Assembly (NCBI RefSeq): GCF_012241385.1
Contig: NZ_JAAVXB010000001.1
Coordinates: 434,001-498,000, forward strand
DNA from: Solimonas marina
GTDB lineage: Bacteria > Pseudomonadota > Gammaproteobacteria > Nevskiales > Nevskiaceae
Reading direction: 5' to 3'
DNA length: 64,000 nucleotides
Shown here: positions 1 to 7,932 of the stretch, piece by piece
How positions within the stretch are numbered: position 1 is the first letter of the stretch
How the letters are laid out: each line of letters starts with the position of its first letter
Notes under the pieces: model-generated
Seen by the model: only the letters and a program-made list of their open reading frames with translations
Database searches by the model: none
What the model was told of the DNA's origin: nothing
Program-made: the position numbers and the translations under genes

Positions 1-1
1 C

Positions 2-115
2 GGCTGGAACGATCCGGCACGCGCCGCGGCCCCCAGACCGAACCCCGTTTCCCAATCCCAGGCACCGGCCGCTGCGGCCGTCGCCACGAAACCGACTGCA
101 GGAGCCGGCGCATGA
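2..115 (+). CDS. C-terminal end of an upstream CDS, possibly outer-membrane factor of an efflux system (partial)
   Basis: An open frame enters at the left edge and stops at a TGA that overlaps the adaptor ATG in an ATGA junction, as expected for a translationally coupled operon. Only about 37 residues are visible: Gly-Trp followed by an Ala/Pro-rich tail. NodT/OprM-type outer-membrane factors commonly end in a Gly-Gly-Gly-Trp stretch with a short low-complexity tail, and in RND operons the factor is often next to the adaptor and pump. The assignment therefore rests on position and the first two residues only. The 5' part lies outside the window. Confidence 0.5.
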   Translation, partial: GWNDPARAAAPRPNPVSQSQAPAAAAVATKPTAGAGA

Positions 116-1212
116 GCCTGGTCTTTACCCCGTCCCGTATCCGCCTGGCGCTAGGCGCCGGCCTCGCCGCCGCGCTGATCCTGAGCACCGCCGGCTGCAA
201 AAAGAAAGCCGCCGAACCGGATCAGCCGAAGCCGGTGATGGCCGTCGAGGTCGTTTCACCGCAGTCGCACGAGTGGTCGCAGCGCCTCGAAGCCAGCGGC
301 AATGTGCAGCCGTGGCAGGAAGCCGTGATCGGCGCCGAGGTCGGCGGCATTCGCATCACCGACGTCAAGGTCAATGTCGGCGACGTCGTCAAGAAGGGCG
401 ACGTGCTGGCGACGCTGGACCCGGACACGCTGCGCGCGACACTGGCGCAGCGCGATGCCGAAGTTGCGCAGGCGATCGCCAATTTCGCCAAGGCCAAGGC
501 CGATGCGGAGCGCGCCGAGCAGCTCGACAAGACCGGCTCGATCAGCCAGCAGGACATCCTGCAGTACCGCACCGCCGCCTCGACCGCCGAAGCACAGCTG
601 AAGCTGGCGCGCGCACAGAGCGACGTCGCCGATCTGCAGCTGCGCTATGCCCGCGTGGTGGCACCGGACGACGGCGTGATTTCGGCGCGTTCGGCCACGG
701 TTGGCGCGGTGGTGTCGGCCGGCACCGAGCTGTTCCGCCTGATCCGCGACCAGCGCCTCGAATGGCGCGCCGAAGTGCCGGGCGACTTGCTGGGCCCGCT
801 GCAGGTGGGCATGCACGCCGAGCTGCGCAAGCCGGAGAGCACGACCATCGTCGAGGGCAAGATCCGCCAGCTGGCACCGACCGTCGATCTGCAGACGCGC
901 AACGCGCTGGTCTACGTCGACCTGCCGAAGGACGCCGGACTGCGCGCCGGCCAGTACGTCGAAGGCTGGTTCGAGCTTGGCAAGCAGGCAGTGCTCAGCG
1001 TGCCCGAATCGGCGATCGTACTGCGCGACGGTCACGACTATGTGATGACACTCGACGACAAGAACGTCGCGCACGAACTGAAGGTCACGACCGGCGATCG
1101 GCATGGTGACGATATCGCCGTCAGCGGTGATCTGACGACCAAGACCCGCGTCGTCAAATCCGGCGGCAGCTTCATCGGCGACGGCGATCTGGTCAGCGTG
1201 GAGGCGAAATGA
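112..1212 (+). CDS. RND efflux periplasmic adaptor lipoprotein (HlyD/AcrA family)
   Basis: 366 aa membrane-fusion protein that would link the inner-membrane RND pump to an outer-membrane channel. The N-terminus is a lipoprotein signal with a lipobox ending at Cys29 (STAGC), so the protein is probably lipid-anchored to the inner membrane. A biotinyl/lipoyl-like half-motif lies around residues 70-105 (GDVVKKGDVLATLD), followed by an Ala/Glu-rich alpha-hairpin (about 105-180), then the second lipoyl half, beta-barrel and membrane-proximal domains. It starts inside the upstream stop codon (ATGA) and its own stop overlaps the pump start (ATGA at 1209-1212), so the genes form a tight operon. The substrate cannot be read from sequence; the length fits the family. 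Confidence 0.93.
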   Translation: MSLVFTPSRIRLALGAGLAAALILSTAGCKKKAAEPDQPKPVMAVEVVSPQSHEWSQRLEASGNVQPWQEAVIGAEVGGIRITDVKVNVGDVVKKGDVLATLDPDTLRATLAQRDAEVAQAIANFAKAKADAERAEQLDKTGSISQQDILQYRTAASTAEAQLKLARAQSDVADLQLRYARVVAPDDGVISARSATVGAVVSAGTELFRLIRDQRLEWRAEVPGDLLGPLQVGMHAELRKPESTTIVEGKIRQLAPTVDLQTRNALVYVDLPKDAGLRAGQYVEGWFELGKQAVLSVPESAIVLRDGHDYVMTLDDKNVAHELKVTTGDRHGDDIAVSGDLTTKTRVVKSGGSFIGDGDLVSVEAK

Positions 1213-4200
1213 ACGTCAATTTCTCGGCCTGGTCGATCCATCGACCGACGCCGGCCATCCTGCTGTTCGTGCTCGCCACGGTGGCCGGTTTCTTCGGCTT
1301 TCGCGCGCTGCAGATCGCCAACATGCCGGACTTCGATTTCCCCGGCGTGATCGTCGACGTGCAGCTGCCCGGCGCGACGCCGACCCAGCTCGAAACCGAA
1401 GTCACGCGCAAGATCGAGGACGCCACCGCCAACATTCCTGGCGCGCGCCATGTGACGTCGACGGTGTCGGACGGTTTCTCCGAAACCTTCATCGAATTCG
1501 AGATCGGCAAGAACGTCCAGGAAGCGCTCGACGACGTGCGCGACGCGGTCACCGGCGTGCGCTCGGCGCTGCCGGCCGACATTCTCGAGCCGACCATCCA
1601 CCGCGTCACGACCAACGGCGGTTCGATCGCGACCTATGCGATCTCGGCCGACAACATGGACGAGACCGACCTGTCGTGGTTCGTCGACAACATCGTCAGC
1701 AAGGCGATCATGCCGATCAGCGGCGTCGGCAAGGTCTCGCGCTTCGGCGGCGTAACCCGCGAGGTGCGCATCGAGCTGCAGCCCGACCGGCTTCAGGCCT
1801 TCGGCGTCACAGCCGGCGAGATCTCGCGCCAGATCAACAGCATGCAGCAGCAAGCACCGGGCGGTCGCGGCGACGTCGGCGGCCTCGAACAGGCGGTGCG
1901 CACCACCGGTCTGGTGCAAGACGCACAGGACCTCGCCAACCTCAGCATCCCGCTGTCGGACGGCCGGCGCATCCGCCTCGGCCAGGTCGCCAAGGTGCTC
2001 GATACCAATGCTGAGCCGCGTCAGGCGGCGACGCTGGACGGCAAGCCGGTGATCTCACTGCGTGCGTATCGCGCCAACGGCGCGGCCGAGGCCGAGGTGG
2101 CGACCGCAATCGTGGCCGAGGTCGACAAGCTCGCCAAGCAGTATCCGCATGTCCATTTCGAGAAGATCTACACGACGGTCGGACCGATCGAGCACCAGTA
2201 CCACGCCTCGATGCAGGCGCTGCTCGAAGGCGCGATCCTCGCCGTCGTCGTGGTCTGGATCTTCCTGCGTGACTGGCGCGCGACGCTGATTTCGGCGATC
2301 GCCCTGCCGCTGTCGGTGATTCCGACCTTCGCGTTCATTCACTGGGCCGGCTACACGCTCAACACCATCACCTTGCTGGCGCTGACGCTGGTGATCGGCA
2401 TTCTCGTCGACGACGCGATCGTCGAGGTCGAGAACATCATGCGCCACCTGCGCATGGGCAAGACGCCAAAGCAGGCGGCACTCGAAGCGGCCGACGAGAT
2501 CGGCCTGGCGGTGATCGCGACGTCGCTGACGCTGGTTTCGGTGTTCCTGCCGGTGGCGCTGATGCCGGGCATCTCCGGCCTGGTGTTCAAGCAGTTCGGC
2601 TGGACCGCGTCGATCGCGATCCTCGCCTCGCTGGTCGTGGCGCGCCTGCTGACGCCGATGATGGCGGCCTACCTGCTGAACCCCAACCTCAAGCAGGAAG
2701 AGCACGGCGACGGGCCGGTGATGCGCTTCTACATGAAGACCGTGCGCACCTGCCTGCGCCATCCGTGGCTGACCTGCATCGGCGCCGCGGTGTTCTTCGT
2801 GGTCTCGATCATGATGGTCACCGCACTGCCGTCGACCTTCCTCAATTCGAGCGACGATGCGCTGACGCTGGTGACGATCGAAGCACCGCCCGGCTCGACA
2901 CTCGACGAGACGCTGGCGATCAACGCGGCCGCCTACAAGCGGCTCAAGGACATCCCCGAGATCGTCCACGTCTACACCATCATCGGCAACGGCATCGAGT
3001 CCGGCAGCACGATTTCCAGTGGCGGCAGCGTCACCACCGCCACGCTGCTGATCCCGCTGACACCGCAGAAGGACCGCAAGCGCACGCAACAGCAAATCGA
3101 GAAGGAGATCGACAAGCGCCTGTCGACGCTGCCGGGCGCGCGCGTCACCGTCGGCGGCAACGGCAACGGCCGCCAGCTGACGGTGCAGCTGACCAGCGAA
3201 GACCCGCAGATCCTGCAGGCCACCGCCGACAACGTACTGCGCGAGATCCGCACGCTGCGCGGACTCGGCGGCGCGACGTCGTCGGCCAACCTGCTGCGCC
3301 CGGAAATCGTCATCCGCCCGGACTTCGCACGGGCCGCCGAGTTGGGCGTCACCGCCGAAGCGATCGGCGACGCCGTGCGCATCGCCACGTCCGGCGACTA
3401 CGACGTGATCCTGCCGAAGCTGAACCTGCCGGAACGTCAGCTCTACATCCGCACCATGCTCGATCCGGCGTCGCGCACCGACCTCGATACCATCCGCCAG
3501 CTGCGCGTGGCGTCGATTCGTGGTCCGGTGCCACTCGGCAACGTCGCCAACGTCAGCATCCAGGGCGGCCCGGCGCAGATCGACCGCTATGATCGCGCGC
3601 GCAACGTGACGCTGACCGTCAACCTGCAAGGCAAGCCGCTCGGCGAGGTCAACAAGGAGATCGAAGCGCTGCCGGCGATGAAGCATCTGCCGCCGCAGGT
3701 GCGGCGCGGCGAAGGCGGCGATGTCGAGTTCATGAACGACCTGTTCGGCAACTTCGCGGTGGCGATGCTGACCGGCATCTTCTGCGTCTATGCGGTCATG
3801 GTCCTGTTGTTCCATGACTTCTTCCAGCCGTTCACGGTGCTGGCGGCGCTGCCGTTGGCAGCCGGCGGCGCACTGGGCGCACTGCTGTTGTTCGGCATGA
3901 GTCTGTCGCTGGCGTCGCTGATCGGCCTGCTGATGCTGATCGGCATCGTCAGCAAGAACTCCATCCTGCTCGTCGAATACGCGATCGCTGCCCGCGATCA
4001 CCGTGGCCTGTCGCGCCTCGATGCGATCCTCGACGCCTGCCACAAGCGCGCGCGACCGATCGTCATGACCACGGTAGCGATGGTCGCCGGCATGCTGCCG
4101 ATGGCACTGGACCTGAGCGGTGCCGATTCCGGCTTTCGCGCGCCGATGGCGACGACCGTGATCGGTGGCCTGATCACTTCAACGGTGCTGAGTCTGGTGG

Positions 4201-4310
4201 TTGTGCCGGTCGTTTATGAGATCGTCGACAACACCGAGAACGCGCTCGGCCGACTGTTCCGGCGCCGGCGCAAGGCAGCGCCCGACGTCGCGCTGCCGTC
4301 CGGTTCCTGA
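1209..4310 (+). CDS. RND multidrug efflux pump, inner-membrane permease (AcrB/HAE1 family)
   Basis: 1033 aa proton-driven exporter of the full AcrB-like length: twelve predicted membrane helices and two large periplasmic loops. TM1 is followed by the usual start of the porter domain (MPDFDFPGVIVDVQLPGA). The proton-relay acidic pair is intact in TM4 (GILVDDAIVEVENI), and the TM10 lysine is present in GIVSKNSILLVEYA. It overlaps the adaptor by 4 nt and a strong terminator follows 12 nt after its stop. No dedicated regulator is visible in the window, and the substrate range is unknown. Confidence 0.95.
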   Translation: MNVNFSAWSIHRPTPAILLFVLATVAGFFGFRALQIANMPDFDFPGVIVDVQLPGATPTQLETEVTRKIEDATANIPGARHVTSTVSDGFSETFIEFEIGKNVQEALDDVRDAVTGVRSALPADILEPTIHRVTTNGGSIATYAISADNMDETDLSWFVDNIVSKAIMPISGVGKVSRFGGVTREVRIELQPDRLQAFGVTAGEISRQINSMQQQAPGGRGDVGGLEQAVRTTGLVQDAQDLANLSIPLSDGRRIRLGQVAKVLDTNAEPRQAATLDGKPVISLRAYRANGAAEAEVATAIVAEVDKLAKQYPHVHFEKIYTTVGPIEHQYHASMQALLEGAILAVVVVWIFLRDWRATLISAIALPLSVIPTFAFIHWAGYTLNTITLLALTLVIGILVDDAIVEVENIMRHLRMGKTPKQAALEAADEIGLAVIATSLTLVSVFLPVALMPGISGLVFKQFGWTASIAILASLVVARLLTPMMAAYLLNPNLKQEEHGDGPVMRFYMKTVRTCLRHPWLTCIGAAVFFVVSIMMVTALPSTFLNSSDDALTLVTIEAPPGSTLDETLAINAAAYKRLKDIPEIVHVYTIIGNGIESGSTISSGGSVTTATLLIPLTPQKDRKRTQQQIEKEIDKRLSTLPGARVTVGGNGNGRQLTVQLTSEDPQILQATADNVLREIRTLRGLGGATSSANLLRPEIVIRPDFARAAELGVTAEAIGDAVRIATSGDYDVILPKLNLPERQLYIRTMLDPASRTDLDTIRQLRVASIRGPVPLGNVANVSIQGGPAQIDRYDRARNVTLTVNLQGKPLGEVNKEIEALPAMKHLPPQVRRGEGGDVEFMNDLFGNFAVAMLTGIFCVYAVMVLLFHDFFQPFTVLAALPLAAGGALGALLLFGMSLSLASLIGLLMLIGIVSKNSILLVEYAIAARDHRGLSRLDAILDACHKRARPIVMTTVAMVAGMLPMALDLSGADSGFRAPMATTVIGGLITSTVLSLVVVPVVYEIVDNTENALGRLFRRRRKAAPDVALPSGS

Positions 4311-4321
4311 CGGCAAGCCCG

Positions 4322-4353
4322 AAGCCCCCGGCGCTCGCGCCGGGGGCTTTTTT
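4322..4353 (+). terminator. Rho-independent terminator of the RND operon
   Basis: A near-perfect 13-bp GC-rich hairpin (4322-4334 paired with 4337-4349) with a very short loop is followed by a run of Ts to 4353. It sits 12 nt after the pump stop codon. Confidence 0.9.
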
Positions 4354-4476
4354 GTTGTCGGGCCGTGCCGCTCGATGCCGGACGTCTCACTCGTCTGCGG
4401 CTCGGCGCGAACGCTCGTGCAGGATGAAAGCCTGCAGTCGTGCAATACACGGCAGGCGTTGTCATAATGGCGCGGA

Positions 4477-4597
4477 CATAAAAAAACCCGATGACTTGGG
4501 GAGAGCCATCGGGCCACGCTTTCCGGCTTGGGGAGTGCCGGACCCGCCCAGGGAGTGGAGGCGGGGGAGTGGGACAGGGAGTTTCGCCACTCGCACT
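4477..4597 (-). ncRNA. C-rich-loop small RNA, copy B (sX13-like, polA-distal)
   Basis: Read on the minus strand, this is a compact array of four hairpins: GAGTGG/CCACTC (4567-4592), CCCGCC/GGCGGG (4543-4565), TCCGGC/GCCGGA (4522-4542) and CCCGATG/CATCGGG (4487-4513). A T-run follows the last, so it doubles as the terminator. Every loop carries an unpaired C-tract (CTCCC or CTCCCC). There is no credible reading frame. The unit is a diverged copy of the element at 4861-4983, with paired stems conserved through compensatory changes (CCCGATG versus CCCGGTGACT). From memory, Xanthomonas sX13 is a polA-adjacent small RNA whose C-rich loops pair with G-rich mRNA leaders; structure and location both fit. 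Family membership is inference. Confidence 0.75.
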
Positions 4598-4629
4598 ACT
4601 TAGTGCGCACAAGTGCGGGCGAAGTTCAC
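4597..4629 (-). promoter_or_regulatory. Putative promoter of small RNA copy B
   Basis: On the minus strand the block TGAACTTCGC (AAGTTCA at 4622-4628 on plus) lies upstream of CTAAGT (4598-4603), followed by the conserved first hairpin. The same two blocks occur at near-identical spacing before copy A. The -35-like TGAACTT resembles the GAACTT core used by RpoE/AlgU-type sigma factors. An AT-rich stretch (4637-4680) lies upstream and could act as an UP element. Confidence 0.45.
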
Positions 4630-4860
4630 TGCTGCGCAAAAATTTTAATTCCTTCCAAATCAATAACATCCAGCTTGATTGCCCATTTGGCGGATTTTTT
4701 GTGGGTCTTGTTTCGCGCCTGGGATGCGAACGACGACACGGCAGGCCGCCGGCGCGTCCTTAGATCGGCGCGGCGGGCGCAGGCCTCAACAGGACAGGAC
4801 GCGGCGCTGCCGATATCGCCACTGGCGCTCGGCGCAAAGCGGACCGCCAAACGCCGGACA

Positions 4861-4983
4861 TAAAAAAAAACCCGGTGACTTGGGGGAGAGTCACCGGGCC
4901 ACGCTTTCCGGCCATTGGGGGATGCCGGACCCGCCCAGGGAGTGGAGGCGGGGAGTGGGACAGGGAGAATCGCCACTCGAAGA
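4861..4983 (-). ncRNA. C-rich-loop small RNA, copy A (sX13-like, polA-proximal)
   Basis: Minus-strand element directly behind polA. Four hairpins are packed almost without spacers: GAGTGG/CCACTC (4953-4978), CCCGCC/GGCGGG (4930-4952), TCCGGC/GCCGGA (4907-4929) and CCCGGTGACT/AGTCACCGGG (4871-4898). The last is followed by nine Ts, a classic intrinsic terminator. The loops read TCTCCCTG, CACTCCCTG, ATCCCCCAAT and CTCCCCCA, so all four display C-tracts. It is the better-formed of two tandem copies (about 384 bp apart). Location beside polA and the loop chemistry match Xanthomonas sX13 as I recall it; Spot 42 and ErsA also lie near polA in other gammaproteobacteria. The expected role is post-transcriptional control through G-rich targets. 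Confidence 0.8.
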
Positions 4984-5013
4984 CTTAGATGCGGCTGCCG
5001 GAGCGAAGTTCAA
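4984..5013 (-). promoter_or_regulatory. Putative promoter of small RNA copy A
   Basis: On the minus strand TTGAACTT (AAGTTCA at 5006-5012 on plus) is followed after 16 nt by TCTAA (4985-4989), then about 7 nt to the first hairpin. It can be read as a sigma-70-like pair (TTGAAC, 18 bp, TCTAAG). It can also be read as an RpoE-like pair (GAACTT, 16 bp, TCTRA). The blocks are shared with copy B, while the spacer between them is not. Confidence 0.45.
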
Positions 5014-5082
5014 TAGGGGCTTCGCCATGTCGTTTTGCAGTGCCGCAATGCTCCAAAAACCACCAGTAATATCAGTCACTTG

Positions 5083-5105
5083 AAAAAACTGACATTTCAG
5101 TCAGG
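5083..5105 (-). terminator. Terminator of the lptM-lysA-polA transcript
   Basis: On the minus strand, downstream of the polA stop, CTGAC...GTCAG forms a short hairpin followed by TTTTTT. This separates polA transcription from the small RNAs, which carry their own promoters. Confidence 0.6.
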
Positions 5106-5130
5106 AAGCGACTTTCAAACTAAATTTCCT

Positions 5131-7932
5131 TCAGCTTCCGCTGCTTGCGTGTCCGGAGCCGGAATGCGCGGAATCCCATTCGGAACCGAAACCGAAATCA
5201 GCCACCAACGGCACCTCGAGCGCGGCAACGCGGACCATGCGATCGGCGATCACCGGCGCCATCTCGCGCAGCTTCGCGTCCGGACCTTCGAACACCAGCT
5301 CGTCATGGACCTGCATGATCATGCGGATGTCCGGCGCCTCGCGATGCAGGAACACGGCGACGTCGATCATCGCCAGCTTGATCAGGTCGGCCGCCGTGCC
5401 CTGCAGCGGCGCGTTGATCGCGGTGCGCTCGGCGTACTGGCGCAGCGCGGCATTGCGCGCGGTGATGTTCGGCAGATACAGGCGGCGGCCGAACAGGGTT
5501 TCGACATAACCGGTCTCGCGTGCATTGACGCGGGTGACGTCCATGAAGTGCTTGACGCCCGGGTAGCGGCCGAAGAAACGGTCGATATAGTCCTGCGCCT
5601 CGCCGCGCGGTATGCCGAGCTGGCGCGCCAGACCGAACGCCGACATGCCGTAGATCAGGCCGAAGTTGATCGCCTTGGCGGCGCGGCGCTGATCGGCCGT
5701 TACCGCATCGAGCGCTTCGCCGAAGACTTCGGCGGCCGTGGCCTGATGAATATCGAGACCGTCGCGGAACGCCGACTGCAGTCGCGGATCGCCGGAAAAA
5801 TGCGCCATCAGGCGCAGCTCGATCTGCGAGTAGTCGATCGCGGCCAGCGAGTTGCCGGGCTCGGCAATGAAAGCCTGACGGATGCGCCGGCCTTCCGCAT
5901 TGCGCACCGGAATGTTCTGCAGGTTGGGATCGGACGAGGACAGACGCCCGGTCGCGGCAACCGCCTGGTGATAGGAGGTGTGCACGCGGCCCGTATACGG
6001 ATTGACCGCCAGCGGCAGTTGCTCGGTGTACGTCGAGCGCAGCTTCTGCAGCGCCCGCCAGTCGAGGATGATGCGCGGCAGCGGATGCGTCGCCGCCAGT
6101 TCTTCGAGCACGTCTTCGGCAGTCGACGGCTCGCCCTTCGGCGTCTTGCCGAGCACCGGCAGCTTGAGCTGCTCATAAAGAATCTGGCCGAGCTGCTTCG
6201 GCGAACCGAGATTGAATTCGGTGCCGGCCTCGCGGAACGCATCCTGCTGCAACGCCCCGGTGCGCTCGAGCAGTTCCTGCGAAATCTTGCCGAGCAGCGG
6301 CACGTCGAGTTTGACGCCGTTGCGCTCGACTTCGGCGAGCACCGGCACCAGCGGCATTTCGATCGTCTCGTAGACCTTTTTCAGCGTCGCGTCGGCGGCC
6401 AGGCGCGGATACAGCACCTGGTGCAGACGCAGCGTGATGTCGGCGTCCTCGGCCGAGTAGTCGGCGGCCTTGTCGAGCGCGATCTGGTTGAAGGTCAGTT
6501 GGTTCTTGCCCTTGCCGGCGATGTCGGTGAAGGCAATGGTCTTGTGACCGAGATGCTTCTCGGCCAGCGTGTCCATGTCGTGACGATTGCCGGCCGCATC
6601 GAGCACATAGCTCTGCAGCATGGTGTCGTGCACGACGCCGGCCAGCATGATGCCGTGCCGCGCGAAGACGTTGATGTCGTACTTGAGGTTCTGCCCGACC
6701 TTGGGCTTGTCGGCGTCTTCGAGCAGCGGCTTGAGCTGCGCCAGCACCGTGTCGCGCGGCAACTGCTCGGGTACGCCGAGATAGTCGTGGCCGATCGGCA
6801 CGTACCAGCCGGCACCGGCATCGACGGCGAACGCAATGCCGACGAGGTTGGCGCGATTGGCTTCGAGGCTGTCGGTCTCGGTGTCGACGCAAATCAGCCC
6901 GGCGGCGTTCAAGGCCCTGAGCATCGCCGCAAAGCTTTCGTCGTCGACGACCAGCGTTGCCGCGGTCGCCTGCTGCGGCGGCACTTCGGCCGCTTCGGGC
7001 TCGACGGCCGGTGCGGCTTCGGCAGCGGGCGCCGCGGCGGCGCTTGGCGCCGGCGCATCACCCTGCCCGCCGGCCTGGCGCTGCAACTCGTCGACCCAGC
7101 GGCTGAAGCCGAGCCGCGTGTACAGCGCGGTCAGCTTGGCCGGGTCCGGCTGACGCGGCTTGAGCTCGTCGACCCCCACCGGCAACTGCAAATCGCAGCG
7201 GATGGTCGCCAGCTCGCGTGACAACGGCAGCTGATCGAGATGTGCGCGCAGCTTCTCGCCGATCTTGCCCTTGACCTTGTCGGCATTGGCGATGACGTCG
7301 TCCAGCGTGCCGTATTCATTGAGCCATTTGGCGGCAGTCTTCGGACCGACACCGGGAATGCCGGGAATGTTGTCGACGCTGTCGCCCATCAGTGCCAGGT
7401 AGTCGACGATGCGTTCCGGCGGCACGCCGAAGCGCTCGATGACGCCGTCGCGATCCATCAACCGGTCTTTCATCGTGTCGAGCAGCTGCACGCCGTCGAC
7501 CACCAGCTGCGCCATGTCTTTGTCGCCGGTCACGATCAGCACGCGTTGCCCGCGCGCTGCCGCCTGCTGCGCCAGGCAGCCGATCACGTCATCGGCTTCG
7601 ACGCCCGGCTCGGCGATCACCGGCAGACCCATGCCCTCGAGCATTTCGATGATGGCCGGATATTGCGCCGACAGCTCCGGCGGCGTTTCGTCGCGGTTGG
7701 CCTTGTACTCCGCGTACAGCTCGTGGCGGAAGTTGGTGCCCGGCGCATCGAAGATCACGGCGATCTCTTCGGGCGCATAGTCCTTGAACAAACGCCGCAA
7801 CATGTTGCCCATGCCGTAGACCGCGCCGGTCGGCTCGCCCTTGGCGTTCGACAGCGGCGGCAGCGCGAAGAACGCGCGGAACAACCACGACGAACCATCG
7901 ACCAGCAGCAGCGGAGCGTATTCCCGCGTCAC
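5131..7932 (-). CDS. polA: DNA polymerase I
   Basis: 933 aa, full-length three-domain Pol I for Okazaki-fragment maturation and repair synthesis. The 5'-nuclease domain is at about 1-290 (starts LLLVDGSSWLFRAFFALP). An Ala/Pro/Glu-rich linker of about 30 residues follows. The 3'-5' exonuclease domain (about 325-520) keeps its acidic residues: VDTETDSLEA, NLKYDINVF and YSAEDADITLRL, so proofreading should be active. The polymerase domain carries motif A (DYSQIELRLMAH), the O-helix (RRAAKAINFGLIYGMSAFG) and motif C (VHDELVFE). The start ATG overlaps the lysA stop by 4 nt (7929-7932), implying co-transcription with lysA. The C-terminus has a short Ser/Gly tail. Confidence 0.97.
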   Translation of the reverse strand: MTREYAPLLLVDGSSWLFRAFFALPPLSNAKGEPTGAVYGMGNMLRRLFKDYAPEEIAVIFDAPGTNFRHELYAEYKANRDETPPELSAQYPAIIEMLEGMGLPVIAEPGVEADDVIGCLAQQAAARGQRVLIVTGDKDMAQLVVDGVQLLDTMKDRLMDRDGVIERFGVPPERIVDYLALMGDSVDNIPGIPGVGPKTAAKWLNEYGTLDDVIANADKVKGKIGEKLRAHLDQLPLSRELATIRCDLQLPVGVDELKPRQPDPAKLTALYTRLGFSRWVDELQRQAGGQGDAPAPSAAAAPAAEAAPAVEPEAAEVPPQQATAATLVVDDESFAAMLRALNAAGLICVDTETDSLEANRANLVGIAFAVDAGAGWYVPIGHDYLGVPEQLPRDTVLAQLKPLLEDADKPKVGQNLKYDINVFARHGIMLAGVVHDTMLQSYVLDAAGNRHDMDTLAEKHLGHKTIAFTDIAGKGKNQLTFNQIALDKAADYSAEDADITLRLHQVLYPRLAADATLKKVYETIEMPLVPVLAEVERNGVKLDVPLLGKISQELLERTGALQQDAFREAGTEFNLGSPKQLGQILYEQLKLPVLGKTPKGEPSTAEDVLEELAATHPLPRIILDWRALQKLRSTYTEQLPLAVNPYTGRVHTSYHQAVAATGRLSSSDPNLQNIPVRNAEGRRIRQAFIAEPGNSLAAIDYSQIELRLMAHFSGDPRLQSAFRDGLDIHQATAAEVFGEALDAVTADQRRAAKAINFGLIYGMSAFGLARQLGIPRGEAQDYIDRFFGRYPGVKHFMDVTRVNARETGYVETLFGRRLYLPNITARNAALRQYAERTAINAPLQGTAADLIKLAMIDVAVFLHREAPDIRMIMQVHDELVFEGPDAKLREMAPVIADRMVRVAALEVPLVADFGFGSEWDSAHSGSGHASSGS

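Noticed and set aside
2055-4043. 662-codon open frame on the minus strand opposite the RND pump gene
   Set aside because: It is the antisense shadow of a GC-rich gene, with Arg/Gln/Asp-rich low-complexity composition and no family motif. Similar shadows lie opposite polA, tamB, metH and the POT gene.
4477-4990. Plus-strand reading of the hairpins as a CsrA/RsmA-sequestering RNA, since each loop then shows GGGA
   Set aside because: The T-runs and terminators make sense only on the minus strand; on plus they would be A-runs at the start of the RNA. The conserved promoter-like blocks also point to the minus strand.
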